A stretch of DNA of 64,000 bases. Origin: Stenopsyche tienmushanensis (taxonomy: Eukaryota > Arthropoda > Insecta > Trichoptera > Stenopsychidae). The stretch lies in the NCBI GenBank assembly GCA_008973525.1, contig WACJ01000120.1, positions 496,001 to 560,000 on the forward strand. Reading direction: 5' to 3'. Numbering within the stretch: the first letter of the stretch is position 1; each line of letters begins with the position of its first letter. This document shows, in pieces, positions 22,802 to 36,900 of this stretch. The position numbers and the translations under genes are program-made. A model generated the notes under the pieces. That model did not search any database. It had not been told where the DNA came from and saw only the letters and a list, made by a program, of their open reading frames with translations.

Positions 22802-25800
22802 TAGCATTGCTCAAAGTAACACAAATGAAGTTATTCAATGTAAACGGAAAGAGTAAAAAACATGTTACATTTTTATACACCCGAGTCGTTTTAAGTATTT
22901 TTTTTTATTCGTAATAAAAATATAATTAACAGCAGCTCCCCAACATTCTTATCAAACACTCTAAATAAAGTAACTGCTTCCGGTTTTAGACCGAGAAGTT
23001 AGAGAGTCTCTGCCTTATAATAGTTTAATATGATTCGTACATTACTTTTTACAGAGTTATATCATTTGACTCGTAACATTTAATTGCATAGACAGATAAT
23101 ACATACATGAATACTGCAACAATATCGTAAGAAAATATCTACTGTACACATCAAAGCATGCATTTATCCATTTGCACGCTTTATTAACCCTAGATCACTA
23201 ATCATTAGTCTCACAGACTACAGACGTGTTATGCGTGTCCCCGAAACTTTCTATATAAGCAAATCCAAGCGCGGTTATTGCGCGTGTCAATCATCATCGC
23301 GTATTAAATAGTGACAGTGTAACTCGCAAATATGATTGACGATCTAGGGTTAATTTTAAAAAGCATTTTTTTTTTAAATTGAAAGACATCATAGATCGAT
23401 TCAAAATTTACAAGCAGACATGTGCGACTAAAATTTATGTATACACAATTTTTAACTAGGGCTTATCTTATTTGATATTGAATCTTTATATATGAAGTGG
23501 AATGCAAGCAATCTATTGCAACATAAACGGAATCTAGATTTTTGAAAATAATGCGCAACTATCCTTTTTTTAAGGAATAAAGGTACTCTCCCCTATGTTA
23601 TTTTTTTTCGTTTTTTAACTATGCATTTTTCACATGTCTACTCACAATTATATTATATCATACTGTTAACTAATATCAAGGCTCAATATATGTTCACGTA
23701 ATAAATTGAAGTTTTCTATTCCAATTTGAACTAATTTTAAGAAAGGCAATTCAGACTAAATAAAAAAAATCTTAATTACATTATAAGATCATTATAATCA
23801 CACTTTGAAATATATACATTGCAAACAATAATCCTTATATACACATATAACACATTTGAAATCGATCCCTTTATATTTGAGCAGTCCAATCGAGTTACAA
23901 CTGATTCAATCTACAATCGGGCTCGGTGGATCAGAATTACCGGGACAGCGAACTGACGAAACTTCAGGAATCGGATGTATATTCATACTTACACAAATAT
24001 TTAAATGTTTATATGCGTGTAATTGCAAAATACATGCGCATGCGTATATACGATCATGCAATTGCATTTTGTTTGTTTGTGTGTGTGTGTGTTTTTAGAT
24101 AAAAATATATTTAATGAACCCGTATGAACATCCCTCTCATTGCACCAAAATTGATTCAACGAGTTTATAAGAGATTAAATTATAATTATTTAACGACTAT
24201 TATCATACACATAGTGAACAACATGCGCGTGAAACCAGTCGCACGTTAATTTCAATAGCGACTCAACCCTATGCGAATACATGAAAGATGACTGCGGAAA
24301 AATATAATATGAAACTTACAAGACTACAGTTCAACTCGATTACAATAACGATCAATTTTGAGGTTGCCGAATTATTTATTCTTTTCGTTAACATCTCATC
24401 TAACAATTTCCCAATTAATCTTCCATATAATCAAACGTGTAAAGTTTTCTTTTATGATTTTGTAACACTTTGATTAACGGCGTTATTCAATTCTTTCAAA
24501 TCCCCCGTTATTATTATTAAGTATCGGAAAGACTAAATAAAGTATACTTATAATAAAAAAATCCATATTTAATAGTACGTCATATTGTAAGAAAAATATT
24601 AAAATACGTATTAAAATAATTGTTCCTTAATAATAGAATCATATTTTTATTTCTTATAAAACCTTGTGTACAAAATTCAGATATTTATAAGACGCCTTAA
24701 AAGATTGAATATCCGATGCTTTATTGGATATTCATTTTTATATGCGAAATATGCATAGAAATCGTATTTTAATTATCGAAACGGAGAAGCTATGTGTAGG
24801 GAATAACATTTAAAGACGTTCACATTTTTCGTAATTTTATATTTGACTGCATTCATGATTGAGAATTTTTGCTACAGTATTGGGAAAGAATACGTCTGTT
24901 ACACATATTGTTCAATCATAAATAATATCAAAAGGTATCTAAAATCATAAAAGAAGGAAACAAAAAATTACACTGCTCTTAGTCATTTTTTGAATGAAGT
25001 AAGCAATATCTAAAAATAAAATAACAGTAGATTTATTTTAACTTTAAACATTAAACTTATTTTGCTACAGACAAGTTAGCTGAAGTAAGGTGAAAAATAA
25101 CTTAAATTTAACAGTTATAAAAATATAACAGTTGTAAAAAACTTGTAAATAAAATTTCATTGAAATATGAGTTTAGGAATGAAAATAGTCTAGCACAATT
25201 CCTTAACAAATGTCTTTTTATTAATGAAAATCAAATTAACAATGTGAAGAAAGTAAGCATAACAAATTATTATTTACAAAAATGAAGGAGTCAAATATCA
25301 CAATTTTTAATTGTTTTATTTTTTTTATAATACACTACGTTTTTCTAACAGACTTTTTAATTTGCTCACTGTTATCATGATTTTGTTACATCCAAGCTGA
25401 TTATAATCGAGTTCAACTGTAATTCCCATAATACTACTTACATGTTTTTTTAAATATTATATACTCTAAAAATCTCAGTAAATTAGTTTGATTTTCAAAA
25501 ATTTACAGGAGAGGGTAAAAGTAACATGAGTTGAAACAGAAACATGTAGGCATTCATATCTACCATATATTTATCATAGATCTTGTAATTAAGTATACAG
25601 TGAACCCCTCCCCCCCATATTGCAATTGTAGAATGCAGGATTCAAATACAATAATAAAAATAAGAATTTAAATAACCATAGGCGAAGCTAGGAAATTTTG
25701 AACAAACATTATCTGCCAAACACACTGCCAAGCGTTTATTACTCACAAATGAGTTGAAAAATTATAAATTTCTACTGTCCAAAGTGGGATAATGGTAAAA

Positions 25801-27931
25801 TACAAAATAAAAATTTCCTATTGGGTGTTCGCGACATTTATGTACGTTGAATAAATCATTTTAAAACAAAACAGTAGCTTTCAAAACTTCTATCATAGAT
25901 CCCATTAAACTTCAACACAAATTTAACACATCTTTGACGAGATTTTAAAATTAATCAATGCATTCAAAAGCACTTAATTGCCAATCACATTGTCAAAATA
26001 TTGATAAAAACATTTATTTCATTCAACAACAAAAGAAACGCGAATAAAATTAAAACACTAAATTTATTCTCGACAGCGTTTATCAAATCCGTTTAATCCA
26101 TTTAAAAACTTATAAACAAAAACACATTGTTGACATCGTCAATGGGATACCATAAAATACACTTTGAAAACCACAAAGACAAATCAGTGAGAAAATCACA
26201 TGTTCGATAGATATATATACAAAAGCATATATTAATCTAAATGACAAACCATAAACCGTAAACATAAAAAGATAATTAATAGGTAACCAAACCACTTTTA
26301 TAAACGCCTTTTGAATAAAAATTGTTACTACCAAGCCTTATAAAAATTAGAGAGAAAGACATCGTGTACCTAAACGAATCTGCTTTTTTGCCGTCATGTC
26401 CAATGACAAACATAATAAATGATCTTCAACTTAAACTTCGTTATGCGGGACTGTGTTCGCGCTGACTACGTTAAAAAAAAAAAAACTAACATCTCGCAAC
26501 GACTACTTAATGAGCGTTCATTAGAACTCAAAGACGCTAGTGTATTAAACCATCGTCGTATGAGACAAATTACTCAGCTTATATTTCAAATGATGACATT
26601 TATTAAACGTATGTTCACAGTGAGAGCCTATACGATTCGTCTTCCGAGTGAATGTATACGTTTCTCATATCTGGCACTTTATCGATAAATCCATTTATAT
26701 TGCGATTTGACGTATTCTTGTTAATATTAAACCTAGACAAGAAAATGCATATTTAATAAGCTTTGGCCGGAAGGGCTCAGTAAAATGGAAATGAAAAATA
26801 GATGTATCATTTTAAATGTGCATGTAGCACATCCTTTTTTTTTAAAAGGTGACGATTCAATCGAATTCCCAGATTATAAAACATTTTTTTTTTAAATAAA
26901 AATATTTTCATTTTAGTTTTTGCATGCATTTTTTTCTCTTTATAATTATTTTAATTTCTAATAGATTCTGCTAAAATCTATCTATTATCGAAGGAAATAT
27001 GAAATCATCTGGAGTCTGCACTGTGTCAGTATTTCTTTGTTTAACTATTGGACATTCGTTAATAAGACTTGCTTTCACACTTGAATAAAAAGTGGTTATA
27101 TTTTTGTATTAAATAAAAAATAAAAAAAAACAGTGTTAGCTGATATTATTTAAAACTGGTTGGTGACTATAGAATATTAATTATATGCAAATCATTATTT
27201 TACATGTTTTATTTGGGAAATAAAAAAATATTATTTAACAGAAAATTGTTAGGACACACATGGTTGAAAAATCAAAATGATAGAATGGATCCTATTGTGA
27301 AATCTGAAGAATGAATTAAACATGTTATGAATTAAAAAAATTAGGATTGTATGAAGTCAAATACAAAAACTTTGAAGTTGTATAATTTTTCTTTTAAAAT
27401 AATGACTATCAACGATAGAGATAAAAACCGACTTTTTTGTGTGACATGCTTTGAAGTAAACGTAACATAGTTGTAATATAGTAAAAATAAATACTAAAAT
27501 ATTAAAATAAAACAATATTTTTTTACAAAATTGCATACATGCGCAGATGTACGTGTCCATTCATACACATACATGTGTATAAATATACATATAGACACGA
27601 GTAAATTAAATATATATTTATACAAATGTATATGTAAATGTGTCAAAGGAAAAAAAGCATCAGTTGATATTAACTACTATAATAGTAGAAAGTTTGGAGA
27701 AGAAAACCAAATAACACACACCACACTCCCAATTTTGTTATTCATAAAATGTGACAGTATCATGGAATATTTATTTAATTTAAACATGTAAAAAATAAAC
27801 TTCACATGATTATCTATCATCTATAGGCAATATTTCATTGCGTAATAAATACTTTGGTTTACACTCCAGAGTTTTTGTTTTGTATATATAATATAGGTAC
27901 ATAATAAAGTTGAGAGTAAAAAGTGATGTGT
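22802..27931. other. Intergenic DNA between the mariner and the VAP-33 3' end
   Basis: AT-rich DNA with one MITE (23188-23349), a (GT)n tract at about 24076-24091, and several short open frames without recognisable motifs (for example 23856-24098 +, 26419-26688 +, 26334-26110 -). The VAP-33 3' UTR probably occupies the right part (below 27932 on the minus strand). No other gene is supported. Confidence 0.45.
23188..23349 (-). mobile_element. TTAA-flanked MITE (piggyBac type), copy 2
   Basis: Flanked by TTAA at 23184-23187 and 23350-23353. The left end reads CCCTAGATCACTAATCATTA and the right end is ...GACGATCTAGGG. It is inverted relative to copies 1 and 3: its left arm (AATCATTAGTCTCACAGACT) corresponds to the reverse complement of the right arm of copy 3. 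Non-coding. Confidence 0.8.
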
Positions 27932-30900
27932 TCAGAATAAATTACCAAGTATGAAGCTGAAAATAGCAATAAGCAAGCCAATGACAATGTACTGTGAAGG
28001 CACCCGATCACTAAGTTCAGGGAGTCCGTGATGAGTTGCCGGCGGAGAGTAGGAATCGTGCTTAATATCTTTGCCTAATCCTTTCTGTTGCAACCGCAAC
28101 AGTTCATCCTGAAACACACATCATGACACATTGATTGAATACGCATAATTGAAACAAATCACCCTTTCAAGCACACATTATAAATACTAATTTTTTAACA
28201 ATATGTGTGCTCGGAAGAATAAATTTAAAACAATCACATCATACAGCTGCAGCACGCATGAATCATATATACATTAAAATGAAAACTTGAAACTAATCAA
28301 TACTAATTAAAACGCACATATTACGCATCATCATCGATTCCCATACGACTTTAAACTGAGTTCTCATAATAAGCTCAATCAACCACCGTTGAAAGTTCAG
28401 CGTTCATGATGTATCTGGACTAATTTACCAATGGATCAATTCATTAACGCATTGCGTATGAGAAGCATATTTTTATGAAATATGCCATTGTTTATCCCAT
28501 TACTGTCTCATGAGGAAAAATAAATGAATAAGATTAATGCAACATTTAACTTGTTAAAGCGCTGCATTTTATCAAGTGGCAATCACACACATGTGGCCCT
28601 CATAGCTCTATAAAAATAGCCCCAGCCATTGAACAGGAAACACGCGATAGATTATAATGTAAAAATAGATTAAAAGATATTGAATGTTAAAATCCATTTT
28701 TCATTTTAATCGATTGCCATCAATCAATTTCATTTAGTTTAATTTTGAATTTAAAGATTACTACAAAAATTTATTAAAAAACAATAATTTCAACTGACAT
28801 GTCGGTATAAGAATTGATGGATTGCAAACAATAAAAACGATAGCGTAATTTAGCTTTGGGAATCGATTGTCTGACTACTGATAAAGAATTAGTTAACCGT
28901 TGTCAATAAGCAAACCATATTTACATACCATACAATTACAGCGATATAAAATACATATTTAAACAGGTGAAGAATTTTGTTAAAAATTCAGCATTCAAAT
29001 AATAAACTGTAAAATGTAATAAATTCAATATAACTATATAAGACTACGATCATTATTTATTATCAACGCAAAGCCAGTCTGCAAATAATATATTTTTGAG
29101 CTGGATTTAAAAAACGCTGCTTTGAAAGATAAACAATCGTCTTATTAACATTATTCGTCAACGGAAGAAAATATAATCATATCAAGTTCAAAAATTAATA
29201 AAATGCTTACATAATACATACACTCTAAATTTAATGAAAAATATTGGTAAATATATGCTGAAAATGATTAGATAACACATGGAAATCCATTATTTTGCAT
29301 GTTGTATAAAAAAGCAAATAAGACATTTTTCGCACCGCACAAATATTAAAAATAGTAAGATTTATTTTGTTACCTTAAGTGTTAGATTCTCTTGTCGAAG
29401 TTTGATTTCCTCTTCGCGCAACTGTTTTACTTCTGCTGCCACCTTTTGCAATTCCCCTCCATTTCCAACCAGATTGGACTAAAACAAAAACACGATTCTA
29501 TTATAAAATACTGTACATGAACAATAAAAACCGAAATAATATTTATAAACAATTATTTCGAGTTCTTAGATAGTATGACCGATATTAACACAAATATTTT
29601 ATTCTTAAGATAAGCTTCACGATTATATTGTATTATCATATGAATCTTTATCAAAAATTATATTTACTCATACTACAACCTTATCTTCGCATTCTTATTA
29701 CATTATTTGAAAAGATAAGCCCATAAGATTTTAAAAAATCTCAAAAATATCACAACAGAATCAAAAACGTTACAATTCTGTTACAAAAACTATTAAACAC
29801 AATACATACCTTAGATGCTGTCTTATAGTTATCAGAGATTTTTCGAGACTTTTCATCTGCTACAATAGCAGCAGTATTCTCAGCCGGAGCAGGCTCCTAG
29901 AAAATATTCGAATTCATGTTACAAATGCAATTCAATCATTGAAAAACAAGAAGAAAACTAAAAATACTATATATCTCACCATTTGGTCGTTGGAAGCACC
30001 AGATGGCATTTCGAAAACACATTTTAATTTGTAATTCATAATTTTATCAGGAGCGATACATTTCCACTGAAAATAAAAATATAAGCATTTAATTAATTTA
30101 TACGTAACTCTTCAACGAATACGTTACAATAACAATTTACTCACTAAATCTTCGGGTGAATTAGTCCAACCTTCGGGCTCTGCCATAAACTGAACCATGA
30201 ATTTATGTTTGTGTTTTTCCGCTGGATTGAAGATGAAAGGCTGAAGTACCACTGAAATTAATCATTCAAATCAGTACACACATTTCTAATATTGTCATCA
30301 TTATTTACTCGTATTCATTTTCTTTATTTGCTTAGATTATTATTTAATATAACACAATTACCTTGAACTTCAACAGCAGCTTTGTCGGCTAAAACTCCTG
30401 AATTTGGACGGACACAATACTTCTTCGGTGCTGTTGTCTTTAATTTAAAGTGGACCTTTTTCTCTGAGATATTTGTCAACTTTATAAAGGATACCACTGG
30501 CATAACAAATGGCCCTGAAAAATGAAATTTTGCATAGGACACATTACAGACAATTATCTCATAATATCAATAAATTATATATTTTAATTGAATTCCAAAA
30601 CAGCAAATAAAAGAGACAAAGTCGCAACAAATTAATACATGCACATTATATTTATTTTTTTATTCTTTACTTTAAATTATATTTGATTATATTACAAACG
30701 AAATAAAAAAATACCATACAATTTTGCTTCCTATAATTCTCGAGTAATATCTAATGGTATTTAATCCTAGATCACTAAATATATTTTCGAGTTACACTAA
30801 TTGACATGCACACACAATGAGTACGCTTGACTAACTAATTTGCTTATTTAGAAAGGTACAGAGTGAGACGCGGCGGTAAAGGTTCAGAAACATTCATACA

Positions 30901-33900
30901 TGTCGAATGTGTTCCAAGTTTGTAGTCTGTCAGACTAATGATTAGCGATCTAGGGTTAAAGACTACACGATGACCAGATTTAATAACTTAAATCTATACA
31001 AGCAACATTATTTTTCCACAATTGAGAATTAATGGAAGCATTTTAATTATTTGAATAACACGAAAACCTCAAGCTGGAAAGATAAAAAATAGGTAATATG
31101 TGGAATGTCAGAAGGTAATGATTGCATATAAATTCGCACAATATTAAATTCAAATTGATCAGCCGTCAATGATTGGTAAAACTTCATAATAAATATTGAA
31201 AACAGGTTTTTAAACACCCATACTCCAAACCAAAAAAGATAAATAAATTACATAGAACCAGTCCATTTTTAAGTATTTTATTATTGAATGGAAAAAATCA
31301 AAATGTCAGATTTCTATTTAGTATTTTTTGGATAATTTAATGTTTATTTAATTTAATGATTAATTTAAATTCGCTTGCATGTACTAAATTAAACTAGATA
31401 CCAAAAATAAAATAATTATATTCTCATAACTTCATTAATTCAAAACTAAAATCTCTTTACAGGAGTTAATCATTTTAAGAAACTATTCAAATTTGATACA
31501 TTATAGCAGACACCATTTTAAGAGGGGGAGACAAAATGCTTATTTATGGAAGACACATCTAAATTCTGACCAGTTCACAGCCATCAACATCAATGTCCCT
31601 TTCTACTATCAAAACAGTTTTGCAGCGAACATAAATTAGAAAAAAAAATGCAACAAATTCCCGTGTAAAATATCCCACTTTAATGAGCCGGGTCATACGA
31701 TAAAGATATGAAGATCCCCGCTGCAAGTTTAATTTTTGATTAAACCGGCATAAGATGTGTTAATGAAATAACTAATGAGATAATAACAACATAAAATATT
31801 AGTAAATCAAATACAAGTTGAATTTAAAAAGCAACAAATGAAATTAAAACAAACTAACAAAATGACATTCTTTAACATTTGATGGTTGATTGTCAGATTT
31901 ATGATGTTAAAAAAATTCTAAAAGTTATGGAGCTTGTCTAATTTAAGTAATATCTACTTAGATAAACTAATCAAAAAAGCTAACTACTAATTATAAAAAA
32001 TTGTGCTTTGATCAGATGCTTTGAAGCACTTTAAACTCTGCCACATAAGAGTTCAATATTAATATGACTGACATGCTGAATAAAAAACATTTATATCTAC
32101 ATAGTTTTATATACATTTTGTCATAACTCAGTGAATCTAAGGATAGAATTGAATTGAAAAATATATTCCTAAGACAGAAAATCAAGCTAAAACTGGCATA
32201 AAACAACAGATGATAGAAAGTTATTACGGACATTCAAACAAATAATCAATACAAGGTGAATATCAAATTAGGATGACTCAAAGAAGTTTCACATTTATGT
32301 CAGACATTTAGTTACATCGCATCATACTCTTTCAGCAGTATGATGAATAAAATATAATATCTCGGAGCGATTGCAGAGCATGTAATAAGTATGAAAAATT
32401 TGTAATCAATATTTCTTGTGTACATTTGAATAGAACGTTCTAATTAATTATATATAATACTAAGCATTACTAGAATAGCTTTAAAAATGGCCATTTATAT
32501 ATGAAAACCCAAAAAATACTGGATTGAATTCATTAATTTTCTAAAGGTCTACTGTTGCCAATGAGCATATTTAATTCTATAATCCTGAGGATCAAACCGA
32601 AAAATCAAAATTTGATGTCCGAGTAACAATCAAATGCGTGTATGTTACGAGTATAATCTAAAAAAATATATCAAATTAATTGTAAAAACTTTGAACTCTT
32701 TTCATAAATAACTTTGATGACAATTCAAACAACGCAATGCTAAATTTAAAAAAAAAACTTTTTCGCTGCATGTATAAAAACAATGTTATCATAAAAGTGA
32801 GGAATCACAAAAATATTAAACCAAATTTATACATAGCCTGTACGTATAAATTCGAGAATAACTCCAATAACTCGATTAGTCTTTTCGAATTATTGGGAAC
32901 TTCAACAATTCAACTTTTTTATCTTGAAAAATTAAAAATATTGTCAACAAATATCTTGCATATTTTCCAAAAATTCTAAAACCAATATGACATTACAATG
33001 TCATAAATACACATATTAATATTGTTGTAATTCCATAAATTTATAACGCCAACTGACGGAGACATTATCGGAACCCTACAAAGCGCAAGATCTTGTTGTA
33101 ATATGTTAATGATATTTTTTAAAATATAAACTACCAAAACTCATTCGTCGCCCAGCATGAATCGGTGTTGTTTCTCACGGGGCCCAAATTCGATAGTCGG
33201 AGCGTAAAACGAAGGAATCGCGATTCAATATTATAGTACACGGGATAAATATGGACGACATATGGCGCATCTTCTCTCAGGTCTCGTTTTATCTTAGATC
33301 GATAAGCTTGACTCTGTCATTAGTCAAATTAGCAAACAAACAAAAAATGAAGATAAACAAGTGCAAGTTTTGAGATCAATCTCGAAAGATATTTAGACAG
33401 TTGTCTTCTGGAAGACATTATAGAAAGACTTTCGTAATGTTAAAATTTAGTAACAGTGAGATGCTGGATTCGCTTTTCAGAGACTGACTGACTGACAAAT
33501 TCTCGATCACTAGGAAGCGGGAAAAAAATGTGAAAATCAAATCAGTATTTCAACTATTGATATTATATAGTAAAAGTTATAATTATAAAATGATTAAAAT
33601 AATCATGACTCGATGTAAATAAATCCGACTTAAGATCGAAACGAAATATAAAACAAAGCTATCTACATTACGCATTTTTTATTGTGAAATGCATTTCCTT
33701 TAAAATGTCTATTTTAAGAAATGCGTTAAAAGGTGGGAAATAAAATGATTCATATTACAACTTCGTGAAGTTGTAATATGAATCAAATGTGAAGTGAATG
33801 AGTGTCGTTCGCTAATCGACAGCAAATATGCCAATGTCATAAAAATGCGATCCGGTATCATCAATGCATTCAGTCGATGTAAACAAAACAAACCGAATAA

Positions 33901-36900
33901 GAGTCACTGTCATCGCTGGTTAGAGAAACAAAATATAAAAGACCAACAGAAAAAAGGTGAATTTCGAGGCTTTTACGTGGCCTGGCTTTGGGACAAGCTG
34001 AGGAGAATAGGCGCTCCCTCGACCTTAACTGAGCTATTGGTACCAGAGGCAGCGAGACAATTCAATTCGGATGAGCATCTATTCAGCGCTGGGCGTGGAA
34101 TGAGACAGAACTCTTCTTGGCAATCAGAGGCTGCTATAGGATGTTATGTGGTCAGAAAGTACACAAACCACACAATGTGTACTGCTGGCTAGCTGTAGGA
34201 CGCTGGCATTAGCTATCTGCGTGATTTTCACTGTCATGCACAAACAATATTCTGACGTGACAAAGCACCAATTAATCCAGCAAGTTAAATATCTCCGACA
34301 CTTGATTAATCATGAGCTCATGGATGATAGAATGAAAGTGATCTGCATTCACGCTGATATGTTTATGCAGAAATTCTACAAGTGCAGCAACGAGGCAAAA
34401 CGCCAGCTTTTCCTAATGTACTGCACGTCTCTGTACACAGAGGAAATTGAACGAATTTCCATCAGAGCAGCACACAATAAGCTCAAGGTACATTATAATT
34501 ATCCGGAAGTAGCAATGCTTCTGGAATGTTCCGTATACATGTGCATACCCCAACTTGAGACGCCACTTCTTAGATCTACAGCCGCTATAAAATGCCACGT
34601 CTCCTTATCCTGAAATGATTTTGTAAGCTGCTTCAACAGACGTTGCTTTATTTATTTGATACTTAGACCTCCCTAAATATCTTATTTATCGTTGTTTTTT
34701 TATATGGCAAAAGCAAAAGCGTAAAATAAAATCCAATGTGTAAATATTTAATAATACATATTAATAAATATAAATATCAAAATTTTGTATATTTGAAAGT
34801 TTTTCAACAAGACACTAAATAATCAAATGTCGTAGTGATCATGTTGTAGTGATTTGTGAACCCTAAATTTATGAACTGATTCATACTATTAAAGTGTGAA
34901 AAAATTGTAGGTTTACATAGTTTTTATATGAACATGGAATGCACAGCTCATATCTTTTGGTTTATCAAGCTTTAGGATTAAGGTCAGTCTCGTTCAACCA
35001 CACAGATAAATGGTTTGATATTAAAATGTAAAATGTGTTGTTCTTTATAATACATATATAAGACTGGTGGCAACTATTTACTTTATAAGGTTTTTTTAAC
35101 GCGCAATGTACAAAAAGTCATTTTAAAAATTCGCAATTTGATAATAAAATAATGTATTTATCATCCACCCCAGATTCATGAAGCTCCTCAAAAGATTAAG
35201 TTAGTTAGATTCGCATCCATTTGAAATTTTAAAAATAAATAAACAATGTTCCTGTTAAAAAATGGAAACAAATTTTCCAGCAAATGACTTTCAAAATCGG
35301 ATTGGTGATCAGCGTTTTCATTGTTCCGTTTATTTCATTTTGTATATTATAGAATTCTCAGGCTTCAGCCATAGTTGAATTAAATAATGGGCATCCTCCA
35401 TAAAATGGTCTTAATGGACTTCACACCCAACAAATTCTTTACCAAAAAAATTCCTTTATCATAACAATGGCATTAAATTTTATATTTTCAACACTAAAGC
35501 CTACTCAATCAATCAACTTATTATTTGGTAGCTGATTCAAAGATAATTTTAGCTATACAACTTAGCCAAATTTTATTAACCATGCTGTGATTTTTTTAAA
35601 CGACCCTCATATGTAAAGCAATTAGCTGTTGGCAATGATCACATAATGTGTATACACGAAACATGCCTCATTTTGTTACCAGTTACAGCAAATCTAAAGA
35701 GAATACTTGGTACATATAATCTGTTTCAGGGTAAATATCGCTGCAATACTAATAAATTCACTATGATAAAACATCATGACACCCATTACTTTTATGAAAA
35801 GTTTAAATGTATGATTTAATTTGCTGTTTAATCCTGCAGTTCTTGAGTTTCCCCCCATCTCTTACTAAAACTAAACTCTACATGTTGCAATATTGTTATG
35901 GATTTATGACAGCTTATGCTTAGCCTCGCTGAAAACTTAAGATAGTTATACATTACTGAGCCATATCCAACTGAAGACTAAAGTTTTTATTCAAAATTTG
36001 ACAATATTATCAATTCATGCCCGATCCAGACTATACATGAGACAAAATACAAATATAAGGATAAATAAAACGTTTCCTACAATGTAAACAACAAACTGTT
36101 TGATGGGTAAAGATAATGTATGCCGATGAGTTTAATGGTCAGTATGTCATCAGCTATAAATGTTTGCTCCAGAAATACACTTTTATGTCAATGCTTTCAA
36201 CCACTTTTCAGTCAGCTATTACCCGACATATATGCACATTTGTACTAAAATAATTTACCTATTGAAATACACTTAACTGTGTGGATCGTGGAACATTAAT
36301 GGAGTTCAACACAAATATTCACATACCACGCTAACATTTTTTATAATAGCACAAGCAGAAATTGCCGTCAACATGTTTAATACACAAACAATGTGAAATT
36401 GTACAATAATTTGTGACCATCTAAACACGAGTTATTGTATAATATCAATTTTTCATACATGCCATCGGTAACCGGTTAACGTGTAACAGATGCGGCATAA
36501 AATACGTTCTTAATACTCCATAGAAATCATATTTTGATTTTAAAGCCCCCAAAATTAACGATTAAAAAGATTTATGAAAACAGCACCAAAAATGTTTAAT
36601 TGATAAAATCAATTTGTATAGGATTCAATACGAAGACACAGATAATGTTGCATAAATCAAACAAACAACATAATTAAATAGATAAAATCATGACATTGTG
36701 TTTTTATCAATCCTAAATAAATATTAATAAAAGGAGTTAATATACAGATGGTCGAATCAAATTACTGTATCTGTACTCATAACAACGTCCCGGAAAACAC
36801 CAATAGTTAAGCCTCCAAATGGGATTTTATTTGGGCATTCGTACAATTTTACGCATACATCAGTGCAAGCACTTATAGGTTTAATCGATAATACCTGGAT

